A stretch of DNA of 14,860 nt from NCBI GenBank assembly GCA_943908405.1, contig CALTTE010000049.1, positions 1 through 14,860 of the forward strand. Reading direction: 5' to 3'. Positions 7,006 to 14,745 of this stretch are shown one piece after another. Source of the DNA: an uncultured Moraxella sp. (GTDB lineage Bacteria; Pseudomonadota; Gammaproteobacteria; Pseudomonadales; Moraxellaceae). Position 1 is the stretch's first letter. Every line of letters starts with the position of its first letter. Under the pieces are notes generated by a model, which worked only from the letters and a program-made list of their open reading frames with translations, ran no database searches and was not told the origin of the DNA. The position numbers and the translations under genes were made by a program.

Positions 7006-7923
7006 TTGGACAACAAAAATCCCCCACTGCCCAATTTACCACCACCCAATTTAACAGACATCAATCCCACAAAGGCTAAATTATCGTCTAAGACTAAGTT
7101 ATCTAAGATTAAGTTATCATCTACACCAAAAGCATTAAAAGACAACACCCCATCAATGACCAAAACAACCAACGCCACTACCACCCCCAATCCATCACCC
7201 AACCCTCATCTATCCCTTAACATACCGATTATTGGCATACACCATTCGCCATTGACCCAAAAATTTGGCACACCCCGCCAACCCAATTTGGTTGCCATCA
7301 AAAGCCATATTACGTTATTTGCCCCTTTTGATGACCAATCCGCCTTTGATGGCATAGAGCATTATAGCCATTTGTGGTTAATTTGGCAGTTTCATCACAA
7401 CAAACACCAAACCAATTCAAACAAACCCTCCTTTCGTTCACAGGTGCGACCTCCTCGCTTTGGTGGTAATCAAAAGGTGGGGGTCTTTGCCACACGTTCA
7501 ATGTATCGCCCCGCTGAGCTTGGCTTGTCGGTGGTGCAACTTGATTATGTTCAATACAATAACAACAAGGTCATCGCTTTGCATATTCTTGGGGCGGATT
7601 TGATTGATGGCACGCCCATTATTGACATCAAGCCTTATTTGCCTTATAGCGACCATATCGCCAACGCCAAAAGTATCGCCACTGTCCCCACACCCAAAAA
7701 CGTGCTAATCTCGCCTGATTGCCTAACTGTCATCACACAGCTGTTTGACAAGCCAACGCTTGACACCATCTGCCAACTCATCGCCCAAGACCCACGCCCT
7801 GCCTACCGCCAAACCCAAAGCAATACTCGCTTTGCGATGCGTTATGGTAATGTGGATATTTGTTTTTATGACACAGGACAAGCGTTGGTGATTGATGGGG
7901 CTTATGTCTTAACCGCCAATTAA
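7006..7923 (+). CDS. trmO: tRNA (t6A37) N6-methyltransferase, TrmO/TsaA family, with a long N-terminal extension
   Basis: TrmO methylates N6-threonylcarbamoyladenosine at position 37 of certain tRNAs using S-adenosylmethionine. The family domain begins near residue 73 (IPIIGIHHSPLTQKFGTPRQP). It continues with EHYSHLWLIWQFH, VRPPRFGGN (148-155), GVFATRS (159-165), DLIDGTPIIDIKPYLPY and the diagnostic DPRPAYR (262-268). I place the start at TTG 7006 because AAGGAG at 6993-6998 lies seven bases before it. This gives 305 residues against about 235 in E. coli. The extra 70 residues are low-complexity Pro/Lys/Ser/Thr/Asn sequence, with a short internal repeat around KLSSKTKLSKIKLSS. An ATG at 7156 would remove most of it but has no ribosome binding site. 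Confidence 0.9.
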   Translation: MDNKNPPLPNLPPPNLTDINPTKAKLSSKTKLSKIKLSSTPKALKDNTPSMTKTTNATTTPNPSPNPHLSLNIPIIGIHHSPLTQKFGTPRQPNLVAIKSHITLFAPFDDQSAFDGIEHYSHLWLIWQFHHNKHQTNSNKPSFRSQVRPPRFGGNQKVGVFATRSMYRPAELGLSVVQLDYVQYNNNKVIALHILGADLIDGTPIIDIKPYLPYSDHIANAKSIATVPTPKNVLISPDCLTVITQLFDKPTLDTICQLIAQDPRPAYRQTQSNTRFAMRYGNVDICFYDTGQALVIDGAYVLTAN

Positions 7924-7927
7924 TTAT

Positions 7928-7975
7928 ATGTTTTAAATCATTTTTAATTTTATATTTTAAATCGTTTTTATTTTT
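7928..7975. repeat. Two tandem 24-bp AT-rich repeats after trmO
   Basis: Units at 7928-7951 and 7952-7975 share TTTTAAATC followed by a T-rich tail, with about four differences. They start within a few bases of the trmO stop codon. The T-rich tail may help end transcription, but there is no GC-rich stem. Confidence 0.75.
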
Positions 7976-8238
7976 TGTTATTAGCTTTTTATGCCTTTTT
8001 TATACCTTTTGGCTAATCATATTTACATAACCCCAAGACATCTAATAGCGATATATGTAGCACAGCAACACTTATCGTACCCATGATTAGCCATTATTTT
8101 AACGCCACCATCAAGCCAATACATCAAAAATATTCATTCCAACCCAAATTCATTCCAACCTAAAAAAATACCAACGGCACGCACCGCCCATCAAATTTAA
8201 CCAAGCCCAGATTAGGTTAATAGGCTTATTGACTGTGC
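7976..8238. other. Intergenic region between trmO and the secretion ATPase gene
   Basis: I see no gene here. A 16-bp tandem pair lies at 8131-8146 and 8147-8162 (both contain ATTCATTCCAACC). The right end leads into the promoter of the ATPase gene. Confidence 0.6.
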
Positions 8239-8276
8239 TATAATAATCATTTAAATATATAATAATCATTTAAATA
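8229..8276 (+). promoter_or_regulatory. ATPase-gene promoter with a perfect 19-bp tandem duplication of its -10 box
   Basis: TGC plus TATAAT at 8236-8244 is a strong extended -10. The 19-bp unit TATAATAATCATTTAAATA at 8239-8257 is repeated exactly at 8258-8276, which supplies a second TATAAT at 8258-8263. A TTGACT at 8229-8234 lies too close to the first box and 23 bp from the second. Transcription probably starts within the duplication, 10-40 bp before the ATG. Confidence 0.6.
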
Positions 8277-8285
8277 AAAGTTGAG

Positions 8286-10049
8286 ATGCATATGCAACCG
8301 CCTGAATTTTCGTTTGTTGTGGATTTACGCTGGTGCTTGGACGCCTTGCTTGATGAAGGGCATATTGACCAAAAAACCAACAATTTGGTGCTCACCTCCA
8401 GAAAAGACCCAAGCCAACATCCACTCATTACCCTTGCCCAATTTAAATTAACCAGCCTAAAAACCGCCAAACCCTTAACCTTGGCGGTATTAAATGCGTG
8501 GCTTGCTGACAAAGCGGGACTACCGTTTGTTAAAATTGACCCACTCAAAGTTAATGTGCCTGCCGTTACCGCTTTGATGTCTTTTGAGTATGCCAAAAAC
8601 CATTATATTTTACCCATTCAAACCAATGATGATGGAGTGATCATCGGTACCGACCAGCCCTTTTATCACGACTGGCAAGCCAATATCAACCAAATCGTTG
8701 GCAAAAAAAGCGTTAGTGTTGTGTTTTTAAGCCCTGAACAAATCAACCGCTACCGTGGCGAATTTTATCACGTTACCCAAGCCATCAGCCAAGCCACTAG
8801 CCACAAAAAAAACGACTTAAGCAATGTTGAAAGCCTGTTGCAATTGGGCGATAGCCAAAACCCAGACGCCAACGACCAACATATCGTCAAAGTGGTGGAT
8901 TGGCTATTGCAATACGCCTTTGACCAGCGTGCCAGCGATATTCACCTTGAGCCACGCCGTGAGATGGGCAATGTGCGTTTTCGCATTGATGGGGTGTTGC
9001 ATACCGTTTATGAAATGCCAGCGACCATTATGGCAGCAGTTACGGCACGCCTTAAGATTTTAAGCAGACTCAATATCGCCGAAAAACGCAAACCCCAAGA
9101 TGGTAGGCTAAAAACCCGCACACCCAAGGGGCTAGAGACTGAGCTTCGCTTATCCACCCTGCCTACTGCCTTTGGCGAGAAGCTGGTAATGCGGGTGTTT
9201 GACCCTGATGTATTGGTGCGAAATTTTGAACAACTGGGATTAAAAAACAAACAGCTGGATTTATGGCAACAACTGATTACTCACCCCAACGGCATTATTT
9301 TGGTAACAGGACCAACAGGTTCTGGCAAAACAACCACGCTTTATAGCACCTTAAAGCACCTTGCCAACGAGCAAGTAAACGTTTGTACCATTGAAGACCC
9401 TATTGAGATGATTGAGCCGTCATTCAATCAAATGCAAATCAACGCAGGGATTGAGCTGAACTTTGCTGATGGTGTCCGAGCCTTGATGCGTCAAGACCCT
9501 GACATTATTATGATTGGTGAGATACGAGACAGCGAAACCGCTGAGATGGCAGTACAAGCAAGCCTTACAGGGCATTTGGTATTATCAACGCTCCATACCA
9601 ATGATGCCCCGAGTGCCATCACTCGCTTGCACGATTTGGGTGTCCAGCCATTTTTGACCTCAGCGACCATTCTGGGGATTATCGCCCAACGGCTGATTCG
9701 CAAGCTTTGCCCCCATTGCAAGACCCAAAAAGCCAATGATGATGGCACAATGACGCTGTGGCAAGAGCTCGTCCACCCTTGGCAAGCCCCAATGCCCAAG
9801 CAGTTCCCCCAAGCGGTAGGCTGTGACCATTGCCGTGGTACAGGCTATCAAGGGCGGATTGGACTTTATGAGATTTTACCCTTAAGCAATGAGCTAAAAA
9901 AGCTGGTCTCAAACAATGCTAAGCTTGATGAGCTTAAACGCCAAGCCTATTTAGAAGGTGTGCGACCTTTGCGTTTAGAGGGAGCAAAAGCGGTGGCAGC
10001 AGGCTTAACCACGCTTGAAGAAGTATTCAAAGTTGTGCCGTTAAATTGA
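8286..10049 (+). CDS. GspE/PilB-family type II secretion / type IV pilus assembly ATPase
   Basis: This cytoplasmic hexameric ATPase family powers polymerisation of pilins or pseudopilins. The 587 residues carry an N-terminal T2SSE_N-like domain (about 70-165). The ATPase domain follows: SDIHLEPR, an RIDG motif, Walker A GPTGSGKT (342-349), the Asp-box region TIEDPIE, Walker B DIIMIGE (406-412) and the His box TGHLVLSTLHT. A zinc-binding set CPHC (475-478) with CDHC (513-516) is typical of assembly ATPases and absent from the retraction ATPase PilT. No pilC, pilD or gsp genes are adjacent, so PilB versus GspE cannot be decided here. A second ATG two codons in (8292) has slightly better spacing to GAG at 8283-8285. 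The stop is 36 bp before tatD, suggesting an operon. Confidence 0.92.
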   Translation: MHMQPPEFSFVVDLRWCLDALLDEGHIDQKTNNLVLTSRKDPSQHPLITLAQFKLTSLKTAKPLTLAVLNAWLADKAGLPFVKIDPLKVNVPAVTALMSFEYAKNHYILPIQTNDDGVIIGTDQPFYHDWQANINQIVGKKSVSVVFLSPEQINRYRGEFYHVTQAISQATSHKKNDLSNVESLLQLGDSQNPDANDQHIVKVVDWLLQYAFDQRASDIHLEPRREMGNVRFRIDGVLHTVYEMPATIMAAVTARLKILSRLNIAEKRKPQDGRLKTRTPKGLETELRLSTLPTAFGEKLVMRVFDPDVLVRNFEQLGLKNKQLDLWQQLITHPNGIILVTGPTGSGKTTTLYSTLKHLANEQVNVCTIEDPIEMIEPSFNQMQINAGIELNFADGVRALMRQDPDIIMIGEIRDSETAEMAVQASLTGHLVLSTLHTNDAPSAITRLHDLGVQPFLTSATILGIIAQRLIRKLCPHCKTQKANDDGTMTLWQELVHPWQAPMPKQFPQAVGCDHCRGTGYQGRIGLYEILPLSNELKKLVSNNAKLDELKRQAYLEGVRPLRLEGAKAVAAGLTTLEEVFKVVPLN

Positions 10050-10085
10050 TTTTATGTGTTTATTGATTGTTTTTTAAGGAGCATT

Positions 10086-10871
10086 ATGTTTACCGACAGC
10101 CATTGCCATCTGCAATACATTGATTTGACCGCTCACAATAACGAGCCATCATCATTACTACAAGCAATGAAGCAAGCCAACGTTTCCCGTGCGATGACCA
10201 TTATGTGCCAATTGACCGAATACGAATCACTAACCGCCTTTGTTAATCAAAGCGATGATGAGCTTGATATTGGTATGAGTGTTGGCATACATCCTTGCCA
10301 ACCCAAAGAACAACTGCAATCGCTAAGCGTTGAGGATTTGCTAACATTCAACCACAACAAGATTTGGGCATTTGGTGAGACAGGACTTGATTATCATTGG
10401 GACAGCGACAAAAAACACGCCCAAAAACACAGCTTTGCCACCCATATTCACGCAAGCCAGCTCACCAAAAAACCCATCATTGTGCATACTCGTGCCGCTT
10501 ATCACGATACGCTTGATGTCCTAAAAGCAGAAAAATGCGAGCACGGCATTATCCACTGCTTTACCGAGGATTATGCCTTTGCCAAGCAAGCATTGGATTT
10601 GGGGCTGTACATTTCCCTATCTGGTATTTTAAGTTTTAAAAAATCCACCGAGCTACAAGCACTGGTCAAAAAACTACCCAAAGACCGTCTGCTCATAGAA
10701 ACCGATAGCCCCTACCTTGCTCCTGTACCCAAGCGAGGTAAGCAAAACGAGCCTGCCTATGTGCCTTATGTGGCACAAGCCTTGGGCGATGCATTGGGTA
10801 TGGACAGCAACGCCATTGGGCGATTAACCAGCGATAATTTTAATCATTTGCTCAACCAATACGCCCGTTAG
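10086..10871 (+). CDS. tatD: TatD-family metal-dependent DNase/hydrolase
   Basis: The 261-residue TIM-barrel hydrolase belongs to the TatD/YcfH group, cytoplasmic metal-dependent deoxyribonucleases or deacylases. The metal ligands are visible: H6 and H8 in DSHCH, E98 in GETGLDYHW, H134 in HTRAA, H157 in HCF and D207 in ETDSPYLAP. ATG 10086 is chosen because AAGGAG (10076-10081) lies four bases upstream; the ATG at 10056 has no ribosome binding site and adds a non-homologous leader. In pseudomonads tatD lies next to pilZ in the same orientation. Here pilZ is the next gene but points the opposite way, which suggests a local inversion or rearrangement. The family call is firm; the physiological substrate is not known from sequence. 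Confidence 0.93.
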   Translation: MFTDSHCHLQYIDLTAHNNEPSSLLQAMKQANVSRAMTIMCQLTEYESLTAFVNQSDDELDIGMSVGIHPCQPKEQLQSLSVEDLLTFNHNKIWAFGETGLDYHWDSDKKHAQKHSFATHIHASQLTKKPIIVHTRAAYHDTLDVLKAEKCEHGIIHCFTEDYAFAKQALDLGLYISLSGILSFKKSTELQALVKKLPKDRLLIETDSPYLAPVPKRGKQNEPAYVPYVAQALGDALGMDSNAIGRLTSDNFNHLLNQYAR

Positions 10872-10890
10872 TCTATTCAATCAAATGCCT

Positions 10891-10926
10891 ATTAACAATT
10901 CCATTAACAACACCATTAACAACCCG
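10891..10926. repeat. Three tandem 12-bp repeats after tatD
   Basis: The copies are ATTAACAATTCC (10891-10902), ATTAACAACACC (10903-10914) and ATTAACAACCCG (10915-10926). They begin 20 bp past the tatD stop codon and ahead of the terminator hairpin. Confidence 0.9.
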
Positions 10927-11008
10927 TTAAAAACCAAGCGATAAGATACGATTGCAATAAGTGCCATTGTTGTAATCCTTACAAGCCCAAACACCACAAA
11001 AATACACA

Positions 11009-11042
11009 AAAAATCCACCAAGCCCAAGCAAAGTGGATTTTT
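11009..11042. terminator. Bidirectional rho-independent terminator between tatD and pilZ
   Basis: A perfect 10-bp stem (AAAAATCCAC at 11009-11018 with GTGGATTTTT at 11033-11042) encloses a 14-base loop. The A tract on the left arm and T tract on the right give a U-run in either direction, as expected between convergent genes. Confidence 0.8.
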
Positions 11043-11050
11043 AATATGTC

Positions 11051-11101
11051 ATTAGTCAACACGTATTATTAGTCAGCATTAGTTATTAGCCAACGTATAA
11101 G
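11051..11101. repeat. Three degenerate tandem 17-bp repeats after pilZ
   Basis: Units at 11051-11067, 11068-11084 and 11085-11101 each begin ATTAG(T/C)CA or a close variant. A further pair of related AAGCAAAATAA words follows at about 11104-11128. Apart from these, the terminator and the 12-bp array, the gap from 10872 to 11211 holds nothing I can identify. Confidence 0.7.
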
Positions 11102-11211
11102 CCAAGCAAAATAAATCAAGCAAAATAACAAGCAAGGTCATTAGTACCCAAAGACAGTGCCAATAAAACCAAATTATCAAACAACTACAACAAAAGACTA
11201 TATCACAAAAA

Positions 11212-11562
11212 CTACATCGTATAAGTGGCTTGGGGCGAATCGAGCTTGCCTGCCAATAATCGCTCCACTTCATTTTTGATACGCACGCCATTGGGGTCAG
11301 TACCAAATTGCACCCCAAACCCTGCGGGTCGCACCCCAATACTGCGGTGATTGAGCCAAACAATTTTACCATTCAAAGGAAACCGCTCGCTACTTTCAGG
11401 TAAGGTTACCGCCACAAACACCTCATCACCCATATTGTGCTGGCGGGTGCTTGGTATAAATAAACCACCATTTTCCACAAAGGGTAAATAACTGCTATAC
11501 AATGTTGCGATATCAGTAATATTACACGTAATGATACCGCCACCACGAATGGGCATTGCCAT
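11212..11562 (-). CDS. pilZ: Type IV pilus assembly protein PilZ
   Basis: The 116-residue single-domain protein matches canonical PilZ of Pseudomonas in length and sequence: ATLYSSYLPFVENGGLFIP (19-37), GDEVFVAVTLPESSERFPLNGKIVW (about 45-69), GFGVQF, and a C-terminal LLAG followed by a tail ending TYTM. Like Pseudomonas PilZ, it lacks the usual RxxxR c-di-GMP-binding motif at its N-terminus. PilZ is needed for pilus assembly, and in related bacteria it contacts the PilB ATPase. ATG 11562 has AAGGA seven to eight bases upstream. The usual upstream partners (holB, tmk) are absent; the gene stands alone, with a 318-bp gap before it. Confidence 0.93.
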   Translation of the reverse strand: MAMPIRGGGIITCNITDIATLYSSYLPFVENGGLFIPSTRQHNMGDEVFVAVTLPESSERFPLNGKIVWLNHRSIGVRPAGFGVQFGTDPNGVRIKNEVERLLAGKLDSPQATYTM

Positions 11563-11880
11563 AGTTTATCCTTATATTATCAAAAAATGGGTTAAATTTT
11601 AGCAGGTCGTATCTGTTTTAGCAAGGCTTGGCAAAGGCTAATTGCTAAGGCTGATTGACTTAAAACCAATCCACTGTATCAATAAATTTAGTCGTATCAA
11701 TGGGGTCAATCTACCAACGCCCCAAAACTACCTTGCCTCACCAAAACAAAACTGATGTAAAAAACTTGAGCAAATCAATTAACCAGACCCAAGCAATCAA
11801 AACCAGCATACCAGCGTATTTATATCAAGCCTTGCAAATAATTACTCAGTCTGTGTTTCAATAAGCCAAAAAATGCTTAT
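11563..11880. other. Intergenic region between cstA and pilZ
   Basis: I see no gene and no RNA gene. Two tandem 13-bp units lie at 11631-11643 (GCAAAGGCTAATT) and 11644-11656 (GCTAAGGCTGATT), with a shortened copy before them at 11621. A 7-bp stem (11860-11866 with 11875-11881) overlaps the cstA stop codon, but its T run is in the loop, so it is a poor terminator. Confidence 0.6.
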
Positions 11881-13473
11881 TTAACCTTTGGGCATTATCG
11901 GCTCAATTGGCTTATCCACCACCACCGCATCAGGGTCGCCCGCCACTTGTTCACGCTTGACAAATACAAAAAACGCAAGCGTAATAATCGCCGTCAAAGC
12001 CAACCCAAGATATACCGATAAAGTATAATCAAGTCCAAAGCCAATTTGATTATACGCCAAATAAGTCATACAAGCAGCGGTAATAAACATAGCTGGCAAT
12101 GTACAAACCCAATGTAACTTGCGATAGCGGAACAAATACGCCGCCGCCGTCCAAAGCATAATCGCCGCTACGGTTTGGTTTGCCCAGCTAAAATATCGCC
12201 ACAAAATCTGAAAATCTACTTTTGAGATAATAAATCCAATCACAAACAACGGCACTGCAACCCAAAGTCGCTTCATAAAACTGCGTTGTTCAATCTGAAA
12301 CAGCTCAGCAATAATCAGCCGTGCCGCCCGAAATGCGGTATCGCCTGATGTAATTGGCAATACCACCACCCCAAGTACCGCAAACAAGCCCCCTATCGCC
12401 CCCAAAAAGTAAATGGAGCTGTCATAAACTACTTTAGATGGCGAGCCTTCACTAATCGCTGCTTGCAAAGCGGGCAAGTCTTGATAAAACGACAAACCCA
12501 CCGCACACCAAATCAGTGCAATAATACCCTCAGCAATCATCGCCCCATAAAAAATAAATCGCCCTTCTGATTCATTGCTGGCACAACGTGCCATCAAAGG
12601 CGTTTGGGTGGCGTGAAATCCTGACAATGCCCCACAAGTGATGGTTAAAAATATCAATGGCCACAAGGGCAAATCACCTTTGGGCTGCATATTTTGCGTA
12701 AATTGCTCAAAGGACAAGCCACCGATGGTACTAAAAAAGCCTACATCATAACCCAAACTGCTATTATGACTTAGCTCACTACTCACCAATCCATAAACCA
12801 TACCAACCGACATAAACAGCAACAGCCCACCAAAAAACGGATAGATTCGCCCAATGATTTTATCAATCGGCAACAACGTCGCTAAAATATAATAAGCAAA
12901 AATAATCACCGTCCAAACAGCAATCACTGTCTCTTTACTCATTCCCCCAACCGTTATTTCGCCACTATAAGCAAAAATAATCACCGTCCGTGCATTGCCC
13001 AGTGTATCCATCGTTAGCGAGCTGAGTAGCTGAGCGGGACTTGCCACAAATACCACCCCAACTAGCACCAGTAGCACAATGGCAATAAAATTCACCAAAT
13101 GCTTAATCCCACTACCCAAATATTTACCCGACAAATACGGCATACTAGCCCCGCCGTTACGCACCGAGAGCATACCGCACATATAATCGTGTACCGCCCC
13201 TGCAAAAATACAACCAATAACAATCCAAAGCATTGCCACAGGACCATACAATGCCCCCAAAATTGGACCAAAAATTGGCCCTGTGCCTGCAATGTTTAAT
13301 AATTGAATAAGCCAAATCTTACCCTTGGACATCGGCATATAATCCACCCCATCTGCCATCGTATAAGCAGGGGTGTTTTTATTGGGGTTGATGACAAAAA
13401 TTTTTTCAATAACTCGCCCATAAACAAAATACCCAACAATGAGTACCAAAATACAAAAGAAAAACCATAACAT
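11881..13473 (-). CDS. cstA: CstA-family (carbon starvation) transporter, short form
   Basis: This is a polytopic inner-membrane protein of 530 residues with many hydrophobic segments. CstA and BtsT of E. coli take up pyruvate and possibly peptides, and are about 700 residues long; this is the shorter family version seen in many bacteria. Family features include LNIAGTGPIFGPILGALYGP near the N-terminus, AGAVHDYMCGMLSVRNGG, GFHATQTPLMARC and SGDTAFRAARL. The frame opens at TTG 13518, but I choose ATG 13473 because TGGAG precedes it by eight bases and the promoter I see would start transcription near 13522. No btsSR-like regulators are visible. The substrate is inferred from the family only. 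Confidence 0.9.
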   Translation of the reverse strand: MLWFFFCILVLIVGYFVYGRVIEKIFVINPNKNTPAYTMADGVDYMPMSKGKIWLIQLLNIAGTGPIFGPILGALYGPVAMLWIVIGCIFAGAVHDYMCGMLSVRNGGASMPYLSGKYLGSGIKHLVNFIAIVLLVLVGVVFVASPAQLLSSLTMDTLGNARTVIIFAYSGEITVGGMSKETVIAVWTVIIFAYYILATLLPIDKIIGRIYPFFGGLLLFMSVGMVYGLVSSELSHNSSLGYDVGFFSTIGGLSFEQFTQNMQPKGDLPLWPLIFLTITCGALSGFHATQTPLMARCASNESEGRFIFYGAMIAEGIIALIWCAVGLSFYQDLPALQAAISEGSPSKVVYDSSIYFLGAIGGLFAVLGVVVLPITSGDTAFRAARLIIAELFQIEQRSFMKRLWVAVPLFVIGFIISKVDFQILWRYFSWANQTVAAIMLWTAAAYLFRYRKLHWVCTLPAMFITAACMTYLAYNQIGFGLDYTLSVYLGLALTAIITLAFFVFVKREQVAGDPDAVVVDKPIEPIMPKG

Positions 13474-13528
13474 TGCGGTTGCTCCATCAACAAAACTATC
13501 AATAAAGAATATTAACAAAATTACGACT

Positions 13529-13557
13529 AAAATACGCCAATATATCGTTTTTGTAAA
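13529..13557 (-). promoter_or_regulatory. Candidate cstA promoter
   Basis: On the minus strand TTTACA (13557-13552) and TATTTT (13534-13529) are separated by 17 bp. The predicted start near 13522 gives a leader of about 50 nt to ATG 13473 and supports that start over the upstream TTG. The rest of the gap, from 13558 to 13722, shows no gene or tRNA. Confidence 0.45.
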
Positions 13558-13722
13558 GCAAAATTTTGTATTTTGTTATGGCAATTTTTAAAGCATTTAA
13601 CCCGATGAAATCGCTCGTGTAGCATCCAAACTAATGTAAGTTTAATTACCCCAAACAATCCACTAATCACTTGTTATAAATCACCTAGGTAGCAATTGAT
13701 ACAAGGTTAGCACAACAGTTGC

Positions 13723-14745
13723 TCACCATTTATAATAAGCAACAGCATCCCCCACCGCTGTTAAATTTTGGCTTAAAAGCTCATAATTATCTACCCACTG
13801 TGCCACCACAGGCAAAGCTTCCGCCCCAAAAGCACTGTTAATAGCCGCCGCTTGGGCTTCTTTGGGTAGCTGACGAATGGCTTCAATCACCGACTTAATC
13901 GCCGCCGTGCTGTCGCTTTGCATTTGCTTAGTTAATTCGGTAACATTTAGCCCCAAGCTTTCAAAGGTTTTTTTGGCGGATTTGGATAACTCCTCGCCTT
14001 TGCCCAAAGCAATAAACACATTTTTAAGCCCTGTAGCGGCAACTTCAGGGGCAACCCCCACCAAGCTTGATGACAACGCCGCAATCGTATCAGCCGACAC
14101 CCCAGCCACTTGCCCCAAGCTTCCCACCCGTTGCACCACCTCCAAAATATTAGCAGCAGCGTTTGGGGTAGTGTTGCCCAAGTAGTTAATTTTGTCAGCA
14201 AGCGTTTCCACCTCGTCTTGGTTAAGCCGAAAAGCGGTACGCATCTCGGCCATTGCTTGACCTGCTTCTTCGGCGGTAATATCAAAAGCGGTGCCCATTT
14301 TAGCGGCGGCTTCTGTGAATTTAACAATCTCATTAGCGGCAATTCCCGATTGCCCTGCGGCGGCGGCAATGGCGGTCAAGCCGTCAAAAGCAATGGGTAG
14401 CTCCCCACTTAAAGCGATTAAATCCGCTTTCATTTTTTCTAGTCCATCGGGGCTATCAAAGTCAATGACCTTTTTAACATCCGCCATCGCGCTTTCAAAC
14501 TTTATCGCTTCATCGACCGCCCCTTTGATACCAAAGGCGACCGCCCCAAGTCCAGCGGTGGCGGCAAGCCCTGCGGTTTGTAGGGCGTCAAACCCTGCAC
14601 GATGACGGCGAGCAAAGCCGTCCATTTTTCGGTGCAAGTCGTGCGTTTTACCAGAAAACTGCTTTAAAGTATCGCTGGCATGACGAAAACCACGGTCAAA
14701 CTGGTCAGTAACCGCCTCTAAGACAATTTGTAATTTATTTGACAT
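13723..14745 (-). CDS. Phage tail tape measure protein, truncated at its C-terminus
   Basis: The 340-residue product begins MSNKLQIVLEA and has a Gly/Ala hydrophobic stretch (about 54-75). The TP901-type tape measure core follows (FESAMADVKKV, later GQSGIAANEIVKFTEAAAKMGTAFDITAEEAGQAMAEM in outline, and GVAPEVAATGLKNVF). Tape measure proteins set tail length and usually run to 600 or more residues with a long helical second half. Here the frame ends in YYKW and a stop right after the conserved core, and no continuation is readable in the other frames beyond 13723. The start at 14745 overlaps the upstream stop codon by one base, typical of packed phage genes. It is best read as a 5' fragment of a tail gene left at a prophage deletion edge. 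Confidence 0.85.
   Translation of the reverse strand: MSNKLQIVLEAVTDQFDRGFRHASDTLKQFSGKTHDLHRKMDGFARRHRAGFDALQTAGLAATAGLGAVAFGIKGAVDEAIKFESAMADVKKVIDFDSPDGLEKMKADLIALSGELPIAFDGLTAIAAAAGQSGIAANEIVKFTEAAAKMGTAFDITAEEAGQAMAEMRTAFRLNQDEVETLADKINYLGNTTPNAAANILEVVQRVGSLGQVAGVSADTIAALSSSLVGVAPEVAATGLKNVFIALGKGEELSKSAKKTFESLGLNVTELTKQMQSDSTAAIKSVIEAIRQLPKEAQAAAINSAFGAEALPVVAQWVDNYELLSQNLTAVGDAVAYYKW

Noticed and set aside
8270..8596. A 108-residue minus-strand frame at the start of the ATPase gene
   Set aside because: It is antisense to a well-supported conserved gene and its product has no recognisable features.
13474..13518. A TTG start for cstA at 13518
   Set aside because: It would leave almost no leader after the best promoter and has no ribosome binding site; ATG 13473 has TGGAG at good spacing.
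13519..13722. An attachment site or tRNA at the prophage edge
   Set aside because: No tRNA-like fold or convincing direct repeat is visible. A short GTTGCT/AGCAAC inverted repeat near the tape measure stop is too small to interpret.
13947..14400. Long open frames on both strands within the tape measure gene
   Set aside because: They are shadows of a Gly/Ala-rich coding sequence, with no ribosome binding sites or recognisable domains.
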